Shown: positions 1 to 8,095 of the stretch, in pieces | Layout: the number at the start of each line of letters is the position of its first letter | Numbering within the stretch: the first letter of the stretch is position 1 | Assembly (NCBI GenBank): GCA_016704325.1 | Contig: JADJAG010000001.1 | Location: 372,001-436,000, forward strand | DNA from: Chitinophagaceae bacterium | GTDB taxonomy: Bacteria; Bacteroidota; Bacteroidia; Chitinophagales; UBA10324 | Direction of reading: 5' to 3' | DNA: 64,000 nt | The notes under the pieces: generated by a model | What the model was told of the DNA's origin: nothing | The model's input: only the letters and a program-made list of their open reading frames with translations | Databases searched by the model: none | Translations under genes and position numbers: made by a program

Positions 1-344
1 ATAGAAAAACGTATGAAGCGTATCTCTGTATTCTGAGGATCGAGATCAATAGATCGCTGTAATGTTTTCATTGACTTATCCAGGTACTCCAGTTTCGTAT
101 ATGGATTCCAGGCATGCTTAGCCAATAGGGCTTCAGCCCCACCACGATAACCCAGCAACAGCGGATCATTCTGGTCGATGGCACTAACCAAATCCAGTAA
201 TTTTTTTGCAGCAGCTTCATCCTCTACTCCTTGCCCATAGAGGTTTCGCACCTGGGCAATTGAATAGCCAGTATTTGCATAAGCAGCCGTTGCAGACATT
301 AATACTGCAAGAATAATCATCCTGGAAAAACCAAATTGAATCAT
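1..344 (-). CDS. Exported protein of unknown function, 3' part cut by window edge
   Basis: Only the first 114 codons are in the window; the reading frame runs open to base 1. The N-terminus has a hydrophobic signal peptide ending near Ala-Tyr-Ala, followed by a helical region (VEDEAAAKKLLDLVSAID, later TLQRSIDLDPQN) that reads like a TPR-type repeat. I do not recognise a specific family. Its ATG shares one base with the crtB stop codon (TAATG on the minus strand, bases 342-346), so it is almost certainly translated together with crtB. A link to carotenoid metabolism is suggested by position only. Nothing in the sequence shows catalysis. Confidence 0.75.
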   Translation of the reverse strand, partial: MIQFGFSRMIILAVLMSATAAYANTGYSIAQVRNLYGQGVEDEAAAKKLLDLVSAIDQNDPLLLGYRGGAEALLAKHAWNPYTKLEYLDKSMKTLQRSIDLDPQNTEIRFIRFS

Positions 345-1180
345 TACAGCAGGTTTAATTTCACTCTTAAAAATGTTTCGCAGAGCAGGATCATTTTTTT
401 ATTTTGAGTTACACTGATACGCTCTTTCAGAATCCTGGCCGGCTGCACTTGCTGAATTTGTTTGAAAAGCTCCATGTAATAGATATAAGCAAGATATACA
501 CCAAACCGAGACGACTTAGGGAGTTGCAGAATTCCGAAATAAGCAACACTGAAGTCTTCTTCAATTTCGTTTTCAATCCGTAACTTCATTTCTTTAGTGA
601 ATGCTTTAAAGTCAACATCGGGAAAATAGATTCGCCCTCTATCCTCAAAATCACTCTTTACATCACGCAGGAAGTTCACCTTTTGAAACGCTGCGCCAAG
701 CCGCTGTGCAAACGGCCTTAAAGTGGAATAAGCTGATTCATCCCTCTCCGTAAACACCTTTAGACACATCAAGCCAACTACTTCCGCAGAACCGTATATG
801 TATTCCGTAAAATGAACATTATCGTAGTTCGACTGATATAAATCCATTTCCATGCTTTTGAAAAATGCATGTACCAGTTCCACATCAATCTGATATTGGT
901 GAAGAACAGACTGAAAAGCATGCAGTACAGGATTTAGTGAAACCTTTCGGTCTATCGCTTTAAAAGTCTCGCTTTTAAACTCCTCCAACAGTTCACGCTG
1001 ATTGAACTGATAGAAGGTATCTACAATTTCATCTGCATACCTTACAAAGCCATAGATTCCATAGATAGGATCATGAAATTTTTTATGTAATGCACTGATC
1101 CCCTTGCTGAAAGATGTACTGTACAGTTGCGTTATATTGCGACTGTTAGCAAATGCAGATTGTTCAAATAGTTCGAACAT
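344..1180 (-). CDS. crtB: 15-cis-phytoene synthase
   Basis: It joins two geranylgeranyl diphosphates head to head to make phytoene, the first committed step of C40 carotenoid synthesis. The 278-residue length is normal for bacterial CrtB. The two Asp-rich, Mg-binding signatures are present: DEIVD at residues 50-54, and NFLRDVKSDFEDRGRIYFP at about 169-187, with Asp173, Asp177 and Asp180. A squalene synthase-like member of the same fold is possible, but the adjacent desaturase decides for phytoene. The start lies 17 bases inside the end of crtI, so the two genes are translationally coupled. No lycopene cyclase or hydroxylase gene is visible; they may lie beyond the left edge. Confidence 0.93.
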   Translation of the reverse strand: MFELFEQSAFANSRNITQLYSTSFSKGISALHKKFHDPIYGIYGFVRYADEIVDTFYQFNQRELLEEFKSETFKAIDRKVSLNPVLHAFQSVLHQYQIDVELVHAFFKSMEMDLYQSNYDNVHFTEYIYGSAEVVGLMCLKVFTERDESAYSTLRPFAQRLGAAFQKVNFLRDVKSDFEDRGRIYFPDVDFKAFTKEMKLRIENEIEEDFSVAYFGILQLPKSSRFGVYLAYIYYMELFKQIQQVQPARILKERISVTQNKKMILLCETFLRVKLNLL

Positions 1181-2648
1181 AGTTCAGGATTCTTTCTGTT
1201 ACCAATTTTGATCCGATAATAACCATGGGCAAACCTGTTCCGGGAATGGTTGAAGCCCCAACGTAGAACAAATTTCTAAATTCTTCATCCTTATTTGAAG
1301 GACGAAACCCTCCAACCTGACCCATTCCATGCGCCAGCCCTAAGCCACTTCCTCTATAAAGATTAAAACTTTTCTCCCAATCCAGCGGAGTTAAAACAGT
1401 TTTTGTTACGGTTTGTTTATGAAAATCAAAATTTACCCTTTCAGATAAATCATTGATAATGTTATCTGCCAGCGCGGTGGCATCATTCCAATCCGTTTTG
1501 TGCCTTAAATCGGGAACCGGACAGAGTATGAAAATATTCTCGCATCCTTCCGGCGCGCAGTTTGGATTTGATCTGGAACTTACATTTACGTAATAATATG
1601 GCTTTGCAGGCGCTACGGAGGTCTTGAATATTGAATTGGAATATTCTTTGAAATTATCCCCCAGGAAATAATTGTGGTGACTTAGTTGTTCGGCTTTTCC
1701 TTTAACACCCAGGTAAATAGTAAATGGTGCAAGCGTCCATTTCAGGTTATCCAGTTTAGTTTCTGAATACTTTTTCCGGTTGAGGATCTTCCCGCGAAAG
1801 GCAGCTGCATCAGCATTTATAATAAAAAGATCTGCCGTCCAACGCTTTCCTTCCTTATCAAAAAGGGCATTTACTTTTCCATCTGACTCTTCTGCCCTAA
1901 CTATTTCAGTGTTATAGTGAATTTTAACCTGGCGGTCTTCAAGTAGTTTTATCAACTCTGTGGTTATCATATACATTCCACCTTCCACATTCCAATAGCC
2001 ATCATGCTCCAATTCCATATAGTTAAGCAAACTATATACTGCCGGAGTGTCGAAAGGAGTTGCCCCAAGAAAAAAGGATACGAGAGACATCACTACTTTC
2101 ACCTCTTCGGCATCAAACTGACTGCTTAACCGATCCCACATACTAGTGAACATTCCGGGTGCATGTTTTAGCGGAACCTTTGTTAATCCAAGTAAATAAC
2201 TTGTATGAGAATCAAAATTCTTCTTCACTACCCGGTATTCCGTATCATGAAAAACAGCTTTAGCAGCGGCAAGATATTTTGCAAGTTTTGCCTTAAATCC
2301 CGGCTCAATATTTCTAAACGTCTCTGACAGCTTTTCCTTATCCTTATAAATCAGCAGCGGTTGTTTCAAGTGCCGGAAGTACACTGCATACAAAGGATCA
2401 AGCGGCCTTATTTTAAGAGGATTGGTCACACCACAATCATCAAAAAACTCTGTAAACTCGTAGCTCATGCTAAAAAAAGAAGGGCCCAAATCGAATTCAA
2501 AACCATCCTTCACCATCCGATTTAGTCTTCCGCCGGGCTGATGGTACCTTTCTACCATTTCTACTTCATAACCTCTCGTTGCCAACCTCAATGCCGTAGC
2601 CATTCCACCAAGTCCGGTACCCACAATAAGTGCTTTTGGTTTTTGCAT
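1164..2648 (-). CDS. crtI: Phytoene desaturase (CrtI family)
   Basis: FAD-dependent desaturase that introduces double bases into phytoene on the way to lycopene or neurosporene. The 494-residue product begins with a Rossmann dinucleotide fold (VGTGLGGMATALRLA, residues 9-23), followed by the E-rich turn (MVERYHQPGGRLNRM) typical of the amine oxidase/CrtI superfamily. Near the C-terminus it has the CrtI signature GASTIPGTGLPMVIIGSK. It precedes crtB and overlaps it by 17 bases. A 179-base gap separates it from the PrsW gene; this gap carries paired ATTTTAAC repeats that may be an operator. The exact number of desaturation steps cannot be read from the sequence. Confidence 0.93.
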   Translation of the reverse strand: MQKPKALIVGTGLGGMATALRLATRGYEVEMVERYHQPGGRLNRMVKDGFEFDLGPSFFSMSYEFTEFFDDCGVTNPLKIRPLDPLYAVYFRHLKQPLLIYKDKEKLSETFRNIEPGFKAKLAKYLAAAKAVFHDTEYRVVKKNFDSHTSYLLGLTKVPLKHAPGMFTSMWDRLSSQFDAEEVKVVMSLVSFFLGATPFDTPAVYSLLNYMELEHDGYWNVEGGMYMITTELIKLLEDRQVKIHYNTEIVRAEESDGKVNALFDKEGKRWTADLFIINADAAAFRGKILNRKKYSETKLDNLKWTLAPFTIYLGVKGKAEQLSHHNYFLGDNFKEYSNSIFKTSVAPAKPYYYVNVSSRSNPNCAPEGCENIFILCPVPDLRHKTDWNDATALADNIINDLSERVNFDFHKQTVTKTVLTPLDWEKSFNLYRGSGLGLAHGMGQVGGFRPSNKDEEFRNLFYVGASTIPGTGLPMVIIGSKLVTERILNYVRTI

Positions 2649-2662
2649 TTGGCTAACTATTC

Positions 2663-2692
2663 ATTTTAACTTAATATAAAAATAATTTTAAC
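2663..2692 (-). promoter_or_regulatory. Possible operator: direct repeats upstream of crtI
   Basis: ATTTTAAC occurs at 2663-2670 and again at 2685-2692, exactly 22 bases (two helical turns) apart and 15-44 bases before the crtI start. On the coding strand the repeats frame a TATTTTTA box that resembles a Bacteroidota -7 element. CarH proteins of other phyla bind tandem repeats of about 11 bp, so the spacing is suggestive. The stretch is very AT-rich and chance is a real alternative. Confidence 0.25.
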
Positions 2693-2827
2693 ATTAAACC
2701 CGTTCCAATCCCAAAATATATAAAAATGCATTAACAGCGTTTTATTGTTTTTGTTGAAGCATCGTTTATCTTTTTTTCATTTAAAAATATCATAAACTAT
2801 TACCCTGCTTTAACAACTCATCAATCA

Positions 2828-3508
2828 TTACATTCTGAAAGGCGAAATCTGCTGATGAAGTTGAATTGCTTTGAGAGAGAACCTTATGCCAAGAAGAAGT
2901 GAAACAAATGCTCCAACTGCCAATAGCGGAATACTGTTTATCATTAAAAAGAAGTCATATGCGCCATGCAGGATGATTGCCAGCAGCAAACCCTGAAGTT
3001 GAAGCAGTACGGCGTTATTCCTGAATTTTGCCAATCCTACATAATATCCCATCACTACGGCAAAACTGGCATGCGCCGGTACGGCAGTAAACATTCTTAC
3101 TATTGCATTACCCATACCATATTGACTTACATACATGATATTCTCCAGTGTAGCAAAGCCCATAGAAACCATTACAGCATACGTGATTCCATCAAAAGGT
3201 TCGTTAAATTCCTTCTTTCGGTAGGCATAGAACCGAAGCATTACAAACTTTGAAAACTCTTCACTTGCTCCTACTACTATGAAGGCGATAATAAAAACCC
3301 GCAACATTTCACTAACCGGCGGAACCCACGAAAGACCCAACTCTTCCAAATAGATTGCAGGCAGTATCGCTACCATTCCAAGAAAAAATGAAAATATCAG
3401 GATATTTCGCGGCTCGCTTTCAAACTTATCTTTCCAGTATACAAAAATTGCAATAGCAAGTCCTGGTGCAACTGCCATTGCAAGTAGAATCCAACCACTC
3501 ATCAGCAT
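2828..3508 (-). CDS. PrsW-family intramembrane glutamic protease
   Basis: A 226-residue multi-pass membrane protein with all the hallmarks of the PrsW family: the EE-x2-K motif (Glu83, Glu84, Lys87), the FATLEN motif at 118-123, an intramembrane His at 146 (VPAHASFAV), and HGAYD at 181-185. In Bacillus subtilis PrsW makes the first cut in the membrane anti-sigma factor RsiW and so releases an ECF sigma factor. Here the gene sits directly downstream of an ECF sigma gene, on the same strand, in a carotenoid locus. No anti-sigma gene is visible next to it. The true start may be Met3 or Met11, since a likely promoter ends only a few bases before the first ATG. Confidence 0.88.
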   Translation of the reverse strand: MLMSGWILLAMAVAPGLAIAIFVYWKDKFESEPRNILIFSFFLGMVAILPAIYLEELGLSWVPPVSEMLRVFIIAFIVVGASEEFSKFVMLRFYAYRKKEFNEPFDGITYAVMVSMGFATLENIMYVSQYGMGNAIVRMFTAVPAHASFAVVMGYYVGLAKFRNNAVLLQLQGLLLAIILHGAYDFFLMINSIPLLAVGAFVSLLLGIRFSLKAIQLHQQISPFRM

Positions 3509-3515
3509 GTTTTGG

Positions 3516-3546
3516 AAAATATAAGCAGAATAACCAGAACATCAAA
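3516..3546 (-). promoter_or_regulatory. Probable promoter of the PrsW gene
   Basis: On the minus strand there is TTTG (3543-3546), 19 bases, then TATATTTT (3516-3523). This matches the Bacteroidota primary sigma consensus TTTG-N19-TAnnTTTG except for the last base. Transcription would start near 3511, almost at the annotated ATG, favouring a leaderless message or a slightly later start codon. Confidence 0.4.
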
Positions 3547-3673
3547 ATGACATTTCACTCACAGGTAATATTTTGACCTGATGATATACTTAATCGTAAT
3601 TATTTGGAGGATGATCTGTAAAAAAAGTTATAAGGTATTTTAACCGAAAAATTCAATAAATATTCCTTACCGA

Positions 3674-4177
3674 TTATGAGAATCGCTTTACTGTTCGTTG
3701 CAATTCCTTTCTAGCGAAGAATATCCTGCTTTTTACAGTGCCTAACGGAATTTCAAGCTGAATGGCTATTTCATGATATTTAAATCCTTCGAAATAGAGC
3801 ATGAAAGGAAGGCGTATACTTTCATCAATATCAGCAAGTGCTTTTTGTATTTCCTGCATTCCGAGGCGTGTCTCTCCATCATTATGAGTGGTTCGCGCAA
3901 GTGAATTGAGATAAAACTGATTTTCTGTTTCATCGGTTACCACTTGCCGCTTCGATTCGCGACGGTAATTATTAATAAAGATATTCTTCATGATGGTATA
4001 CATCCAGGCCTTCAGATTTGTATCCAACCTGAATTTCTCACGATTTAATAAGGCACGATAAACTGTTTCCTGAATGAGGTCCTTCGCATCTTCAATATCC
4101 TTTGTAAGATTGTAGGCGAATGCGTAAAGTGATTCAGAAGATTGTGCCACTTGTTTATTGAAATCTATTGTTTGCAT
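3674..4177 (-). CDS. ECF-type RNA polymerase sigma factor
   Basis: A 167-residue group 4 (ECF) sigma factor. Region 2 covers about residues 15-72, with the core-binding stretch KDLIQETVYRALL and the -10-reading part WMYTIMKNIFINNYRR. Region 4 covers about 110-160, with the helix-turn-helix YHEIAIQLEIPLGTVKSR. It lacks extra C-terminal domains. It lies between the CarH-like regulator and the PrsW protease on one strand, so it is a good candidate for the factor that transcribes the crt genes under light or stress. No gene for a cognate anti-sigma factor is next to it. Its own promoter looks like a housekeeping promoter (4214-4244). Confidence 0.93.
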   Translation of the reverse strand: MQTIDFNKQVAQSSESLYAFAYNLTKDIEDAKDLIQETVYRALLNREKFRLDTNLKAWMYTIMKNIFINNYRRESKRQVVTDETENQFYLNSLARTTHNDGETRLGMQEIQKALADIDESIRLPFMLYFEGFKYHEIAIQLEIPLGTVKSRIFFARKELQRTVKRFS

Positions 4178-4213
4178 ATGCTTAGTGTTTATTTATTTAG
4201 TGATTTGATTAAA

Positions 4214-4244
4214 CAAAAGTACTGTGTCTGTTTAACTTTACAAA
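4214..4244 (-). promoter_or_regulatory. Promoter of the ECF sigma gene
   Basis: On the minus strand TTTG (4241-4244), exactly 19 bases, then TACTTTTG (4214-4221), a full match to the Bacteroidota primary sigma consensus TTTG-N19-TAnnTTTG. The predicted start of transcription, near 4209, leaves a 5' leader of about 30 bases before the ATG at 4177. Confidence 0.65.
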
Positions 4245-4551
4245 ATAATTCTTAAACATTATTAAATTTTTTTTCAGTTACCGTGAAAATCTGATCCTTC
4301 CTATATCAAAGTGAACCGCCTGCCTTTAAATAGGGACGGTATGTCTTCAGTTGAGCCTATTGCCAAAGCATAAAACCTAATTGCGCCAATAAATCGAAAA
4401 ACATATGGTAATGCGCAGCACAAAACAATTGACGTTACATCTGAAATCAAGAAATAAAAAGGAGGTAAATTTGAAACCTTAACTGCTGATAATCAACAAA
4501 ATAAAATAATAGTTTCCTGTTTGAAGCAGACGTTTTATCTATATAAAAAGG
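4245..4551. other. Intergenic stretch without recognised gene
   Basis: About 300 AT-rich bases between the promoter of the ECF gene and the stop of the CarH-like gene. I see no open frame with coding character and no strong hairpin. A TAAATTTG box on the plus strand (about 4466-4473) lacks a matching -33 element. Confidence 0.5.
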
Positions 4552-5463
4552 CTATTTCTCACTGGTATTAAGTATCAACCCCAATTTGCTATTGATTACT
4601 GTTCGAATGTCAGCCATTTCTTTTATAAGGACTACGTTTTGGGGAACCTTAGCTGCATATAATTGAAAAGCATACCCCGACAAATAAATTTGACCCTCAG
4701 ACATTATTTTCGATAAATCAGCAATATATCCGGCAATTTGGGATGCAGCCGGAACGCTCGTAAAAATGCTAAACACCTGATCAGGTTTAAATATATCAAC
4801 CACTTTTTCTACATCACGTAATGGAACATTTTGTCCGAGGTACATCACCTGGTGATGATTTTTATGCAATAAATAATTGAGGTACAACAATCCAAGTTCA
4901 TGCATTTCACCTTCAGGCAAAAATAATAATGACTTACTGATGGCTTCATTTTTTGCAACATTCATGCGATCAATTGCGACAATTAGTTTCTGTCGGATCA
5001 GGTTTGAGATAAAATGTTCCTGTGCCGGATTGATGGTACCCGTCTGCCATAAAATTCCGAGGTTTCTTAGAAAAGGAAAGACCACCAGTTCCATTGCTTC
5101 TTCAAAACCCAATTGGGCGATATTAACATTCAACACCCTGTCGAACTCATTCTCATCGAGTTCGAGCATGGTAATGGTCAATGCATCAACCTGATTTGCA
5201 TGTTCGAGATTTGTGGTTGTAATGCTTCGTACTTTTTGCTCAATTTCAGCACGACTCATTTTAGCAACTCTTGAAATCTTAAAACCGTTTCTATTCAACA
5301 TAGAAATATTCAAAAGCAAAGTGAGTTCGTCGTCACCATACTGACGAATATTGGTTTCTGAACGCGTAGGTTTCAACAAGCCATAACGCTGCTCCCAAAT
5401 CCTGATGGTATGCGCTTTGATTCCTGAAATCGCCTCAAAATCCTTTATGTGATAATGTCCCAT
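4552..5463 (-). CDS. MerR-family regulator with B12-binding domain, CarH/LitR-like
   Basis: 303 residues in three parts. A MerR winged helix-turn-helix covers about 4-72 (IKAHTIRIWEQRYGLLKPTR). A four-helix bundle at about 85-170 carries the W-x9-E-H motif (Trp139, Glu149, His150) that marks the light-sensing cobalamin domain of CarH. A Rossmann-type B12 domain at about 175-300 has E-x-H-x2-G (Glu186, His188, Gly191) and YLGQNVPL. In Thermus and Myxococcus such proteins hold adenosylcobalamin, repress carotenoid genes in the dark and release DNA when light breaks the cofactor. The nearby crtI and crtB fit this role. The residue after Trp139 is Gln, not the His that ligates cobalt in light-exposed Thermus CarH. 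Whether this protein senses light is inference. Confidence 0.88.
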   Translation of the reverse strand: MGHYHIKDFEAISGIKAHTIRIWEQRYGLLKPTRSETNIRQYGDDELTLLLNISMLNRNGFKISRVAKMSRAEIEQKVRSITTTNLEHANQVDALTITMLELDENEFDRVLNVNIAQLGFEEAMELVVFPFLRNLGILWQTGTINPAQEHFISNLIRQKLIVAIDRMNVAKNEAISKSLLFLPEGEMHELGLLYLNYLLHKNHHQVMYLGQNVPLRDVEKVVDIFKPDQVFSIFTSVPAASQIAGYIADLSKIMSEGQIYLSGYAFQLYAAKVPQNVVLIKEMADIRTVINSKLGLILNTSEK

Positions 5464-5881
5464 GCTTTGTGCTTTAGCCCCTATTCACTTCACCCAAAAT
5501 AATCCCTAATAACTCACCATCACACTGCCCGGATGTTTATGGTGTATTTTGTATGTTTAGTTCAATGCTACCATTTTACGACGACAGTTTATAGAGCATT
5601 TATAACATGCCTGCTTTATTAAATCATGGGAAAGGAAAATTCCGTTACCAAAATTAACAATGGCTGCCTAACAAAGAAAAGACGGAATTGTTTTCGGCAT
5701 CTAATTCTATACATACTTCTTGCGCATCGGAATAAATTGCCGCGTCTATTCAACCGAAATTTTCATCCAAGGAAGCCAACCGGTAAAATTGAAGAATCCA
5801 GTTCTGTAAGATAAAGAATTGGTTAAGACATTTTGTGTGATTCCTTTTACTGAAGCGATACCCCAAAAAAAATTTTGTTGT
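5464..5881. other. Intergenic stretch upstream of the CarH-like gene
   Basis: 418 bases that should hold the promoter of the CarH-like gene and the 3' end region of the first arylsulfotransferase-like gene. I find no clear TAnnTTTG box and no classical terminator. A 62-codon plus-strand frame at 5626-5814 has no recognisable features and is not called. Confidence 0.5.
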
Positions 5882-7981
5882 CTATTCAACTGAAATCTTC
5901 TTCAACCAATGCTGATCGCCTGTATTTGCAAATAACAGGTAGGTACCTGCAGCTAAATTGCTGACATCAATTGATAAAGGCTGGCCTGTTTCAAAAGGTT
6001 CAAAGTGCGATTCCGATAAAGAAACACCCAGTATATTCAGTATTTCAACAGTCAGGGATTGCTGAAGTTCGTTAGCTACCATTACCTGAATGCTATTAGT
6101 AGCTGGATTGGGATAAACTTCAATACTTGCGGCAGGCTTTATCATTCCAAATGACTTTTGTGGCAGTGTAGAAAAAGTGGCCAGGTCTGAAAAAGTTGAT
6201 ATCATACCATTACTGCAAATAGTCTGCACATGCCATTCATAGCCCGTACCCGGAAGCAGGTTGTTAAGTGTTTTTGAAGAGGTGCCATCATCGATGGTCT
6301 TATTCAGCCAATTGGATTCCCCAATCTTGCGATGCTGCAGTTTATATTCTGATGCTCCATTTGCTGCCGTCCATTTTAGTACTGCCGAATTGGAAGTAAT
6401 CTCTTTTGTTTTCATATTAGCAGATAGTGGGCGCGGACATGGATTCCATTCATACTTATGGGCACGGTAAATGACATCATTATACGTATCCTTAAGGCGC
6501 ATTTCCCAGACGATCTCATTATCCGGTGTAACTTCCGTCAGGTTAGGAAATTCTTTATCCGGCAGAATAGCTCCCCAGTTGATGAGTGTATTTCCATTGC
6601 TTAACCGTTGCACACTACCCAAAGCAGAGCCATAAACATTCTGTCCATTTACCTGAGGATGCTTATAAGTCCATACTGCAGTAGCTATTTTATTCACTTC
6701 ATCAAGGTGATACTCACGGGCATAAGAACATAAACTGCCATGAAAATTTCCATTATCGAACAGGGTAATATTCCCATTCGCTAACCTTCTTGCATCATGT
6801 TGATAGGTGAACCATATAGAGTCATTAACCAGTGTAAATTCGTTTTTGACACCTCCCAGGCGCCAGATGAATTCACCGGTATTCACATCAATTTTATTTA
6901 CCTGGTCGAGATGGCGGCATGATATGATGATATTTCCATCAACATCTTCTTCTATTGAGTTTCCATGTACGTAGTCGATCTTAGAACTTGTAAAAGTTGC
7001 GTGAGGTGCTTCAATCACCGGAATATGGTCGAGGCTTCTCCATTCAAAAAGCATATTCTTATCCTTATCAAATTTCTGTATCACCAATCCTGTAATAGAG
7101 GCATTTGGATGATAAGACGGGTCATATACAGTAAGATCCATGAAAGTATAAGAATAGCCCTGCACATAGTAATGTCCGTCGGGGAAAATCTGAAAATCAT
7201 GTATGTCAGTAATGTATCCATTCTTTGTAGAGAAGTTTTCCATATAAACTAAAGAAGAATCAAATAGCTGAAACTTAGCCGGGAATTTATAATACATACT
7301 TATATATCCATTCTTATTGATTTTAAAATCCCATCCGCGGACATCTGATCCGCTGGAATAGATTGAATCACCATTATTGGTCATGATACAATGATGGTAG
7401 GTCTCATACCCATAGAAATTATAGTTGTGAAAAAAAATCTCTCCGGGCGATGGATTTGTGTTGGTGGTTATATACATCGGCGGCAAAGATGCGCCTGCGT
7501 TAGGGCCTTTCTTCTGAGCAGGTTGATCGGCATAACCCCTTCCAAATTCCTCCTCCCATTCCTGTTCTCTGGCGCCGGCTATTCTTTCTTTTTCCTCCTG
7601 AGTATAGGTTCTATGTATGGAAAAGCTAAAACTTGCAGGTTTTACAAATGTGCCATCTGTTCGTCTTAGTGAATTGCCTACTGTTACCGTAACCTTTTCT
7701 CCTTCGGTAAATGGAACAAGCGGATTGAGAATAATAGTCCGTTGATCACGACAAAGCACAAGCTCAAAATCATGTTTCCCGCTGATCGATCCCACTAGGG
7801 AAAAGAGATTTTTTTTATTTATCGAAGCGGCATCAATCAATGCACCATCTCTGATAATAATGTTGCGTTCCGGATTATGATCAGCCGAGCCGGGCAGCGG
7901 TGAAACAAACTGCATTTGTGCTGAGACATAATTGCTGGCCAGGAAGCACAAAACAAGGTAAAGTGTAAAAGGTATTTTCAT
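5882..7981 (-). CDS. Secreted arylsulfotransferase-like protein with FN3 and T9SS domains (copy 1)
   Basis: 699 residues. A signal peptide (to about residue 21) is followed by an Ig-like SbsA/Big_5-type domain (about 25-125, PLPGSADHNPERNIIIRDG), then a beta-propeller of the arylsulfotransferase type (about 165-510). Next come a fibronectin type III domain (about 515-605) and a C-terminal T9SS sorting domain beginning at VYPNPATNS. Three His-containing motifs of the propeller are shared with its two neighbours: TDIHDF, DYVHGNS and YQHDARR. Family members move sulfate between phenols through a covalent His, but substrate and activity here are not shown. It should be exported by Sec and then carried over the outer membrane by T9SS. 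First of three tandem paralogues. Confidence 0.82.
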   Translation of the reverse strand: MKIPFTLYLVLCFLASNYVSAQMQFVSPLPGSADHNPERNIIIRDGALIDAASINKKNLFSLVGSISGKHDFELVLCRDQRTIILNPLVPFTEGEKVTVTVGNSLRRTDGTFVKPASFSFSIHRTYTQEEKERIAGAREQEWEEEFGRGYADQPAQKKGPNAGASLPPMYITTNTNPSPGEIFFHNYNFYGYETYHHCIMTNNGDSIYSSGSDVRGWDFKINKNGYISMYYKFPAKFQLFDSSLVYMENFSTKNGYITDIHDFQIFPDGHYYVQGYSYTFMDLTVYDPSYHPNASITGLVIQKFDKDKNMLFEWRSLDHIPVIEAPHATFTSSKIDYVHGNSIEEDVDGNIIISCRHLDQVNKIDVNTGEFIWRLGGVKNEFTLVNDSIWFTYQHDARRLANGNITLFDNGNFHGSLCSYAREYHLDEVNKIATAVWTYKHPQVNGQNVYGSALGSVQRLSNGNTLINWGAILPDKEFPNLTEVTPDNEIVWEMRLKDTYNDVIYRAHKYEWNPCPRPLSANMKTKEITSNSAVLKWTAANGASEYKLQHRKIGESNWLNKTIDDGTSSKTLNNLLPGTGYEWHVQTICSNGMISTFSDLATFSTLPQKSFGMIKPAASIEVYPNPATNSIQVMVANELQQSLTVEILNILGVSLSESHFEPFETGQPLSIDVSNLAAGTYLLFANTGDQHWLKKISVE

Positions 7982-8095
7982 ACTGTGGAATTAATTAGAG
8001 TAAGTGGTAAAATACGTGTCGGGAAAGTTAGAAAACTTCTGTGATAGAAACTCCGCGCCAAATTCGCAGCCGGTGTAACCAAAACAACACCTGTC

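Noticed and set aside
4466..4473. Plus-strand TAAATTTG box as promoter
   Set aside because: No -33 element at the right spacing and no plus-strand gene downstream.
5626..5814. 62-codon plus-strand frame in the gap before the CarH-like gene
   Set aside because: Basic, low-complexity product with no signal, motif or promoter; too weak to call.
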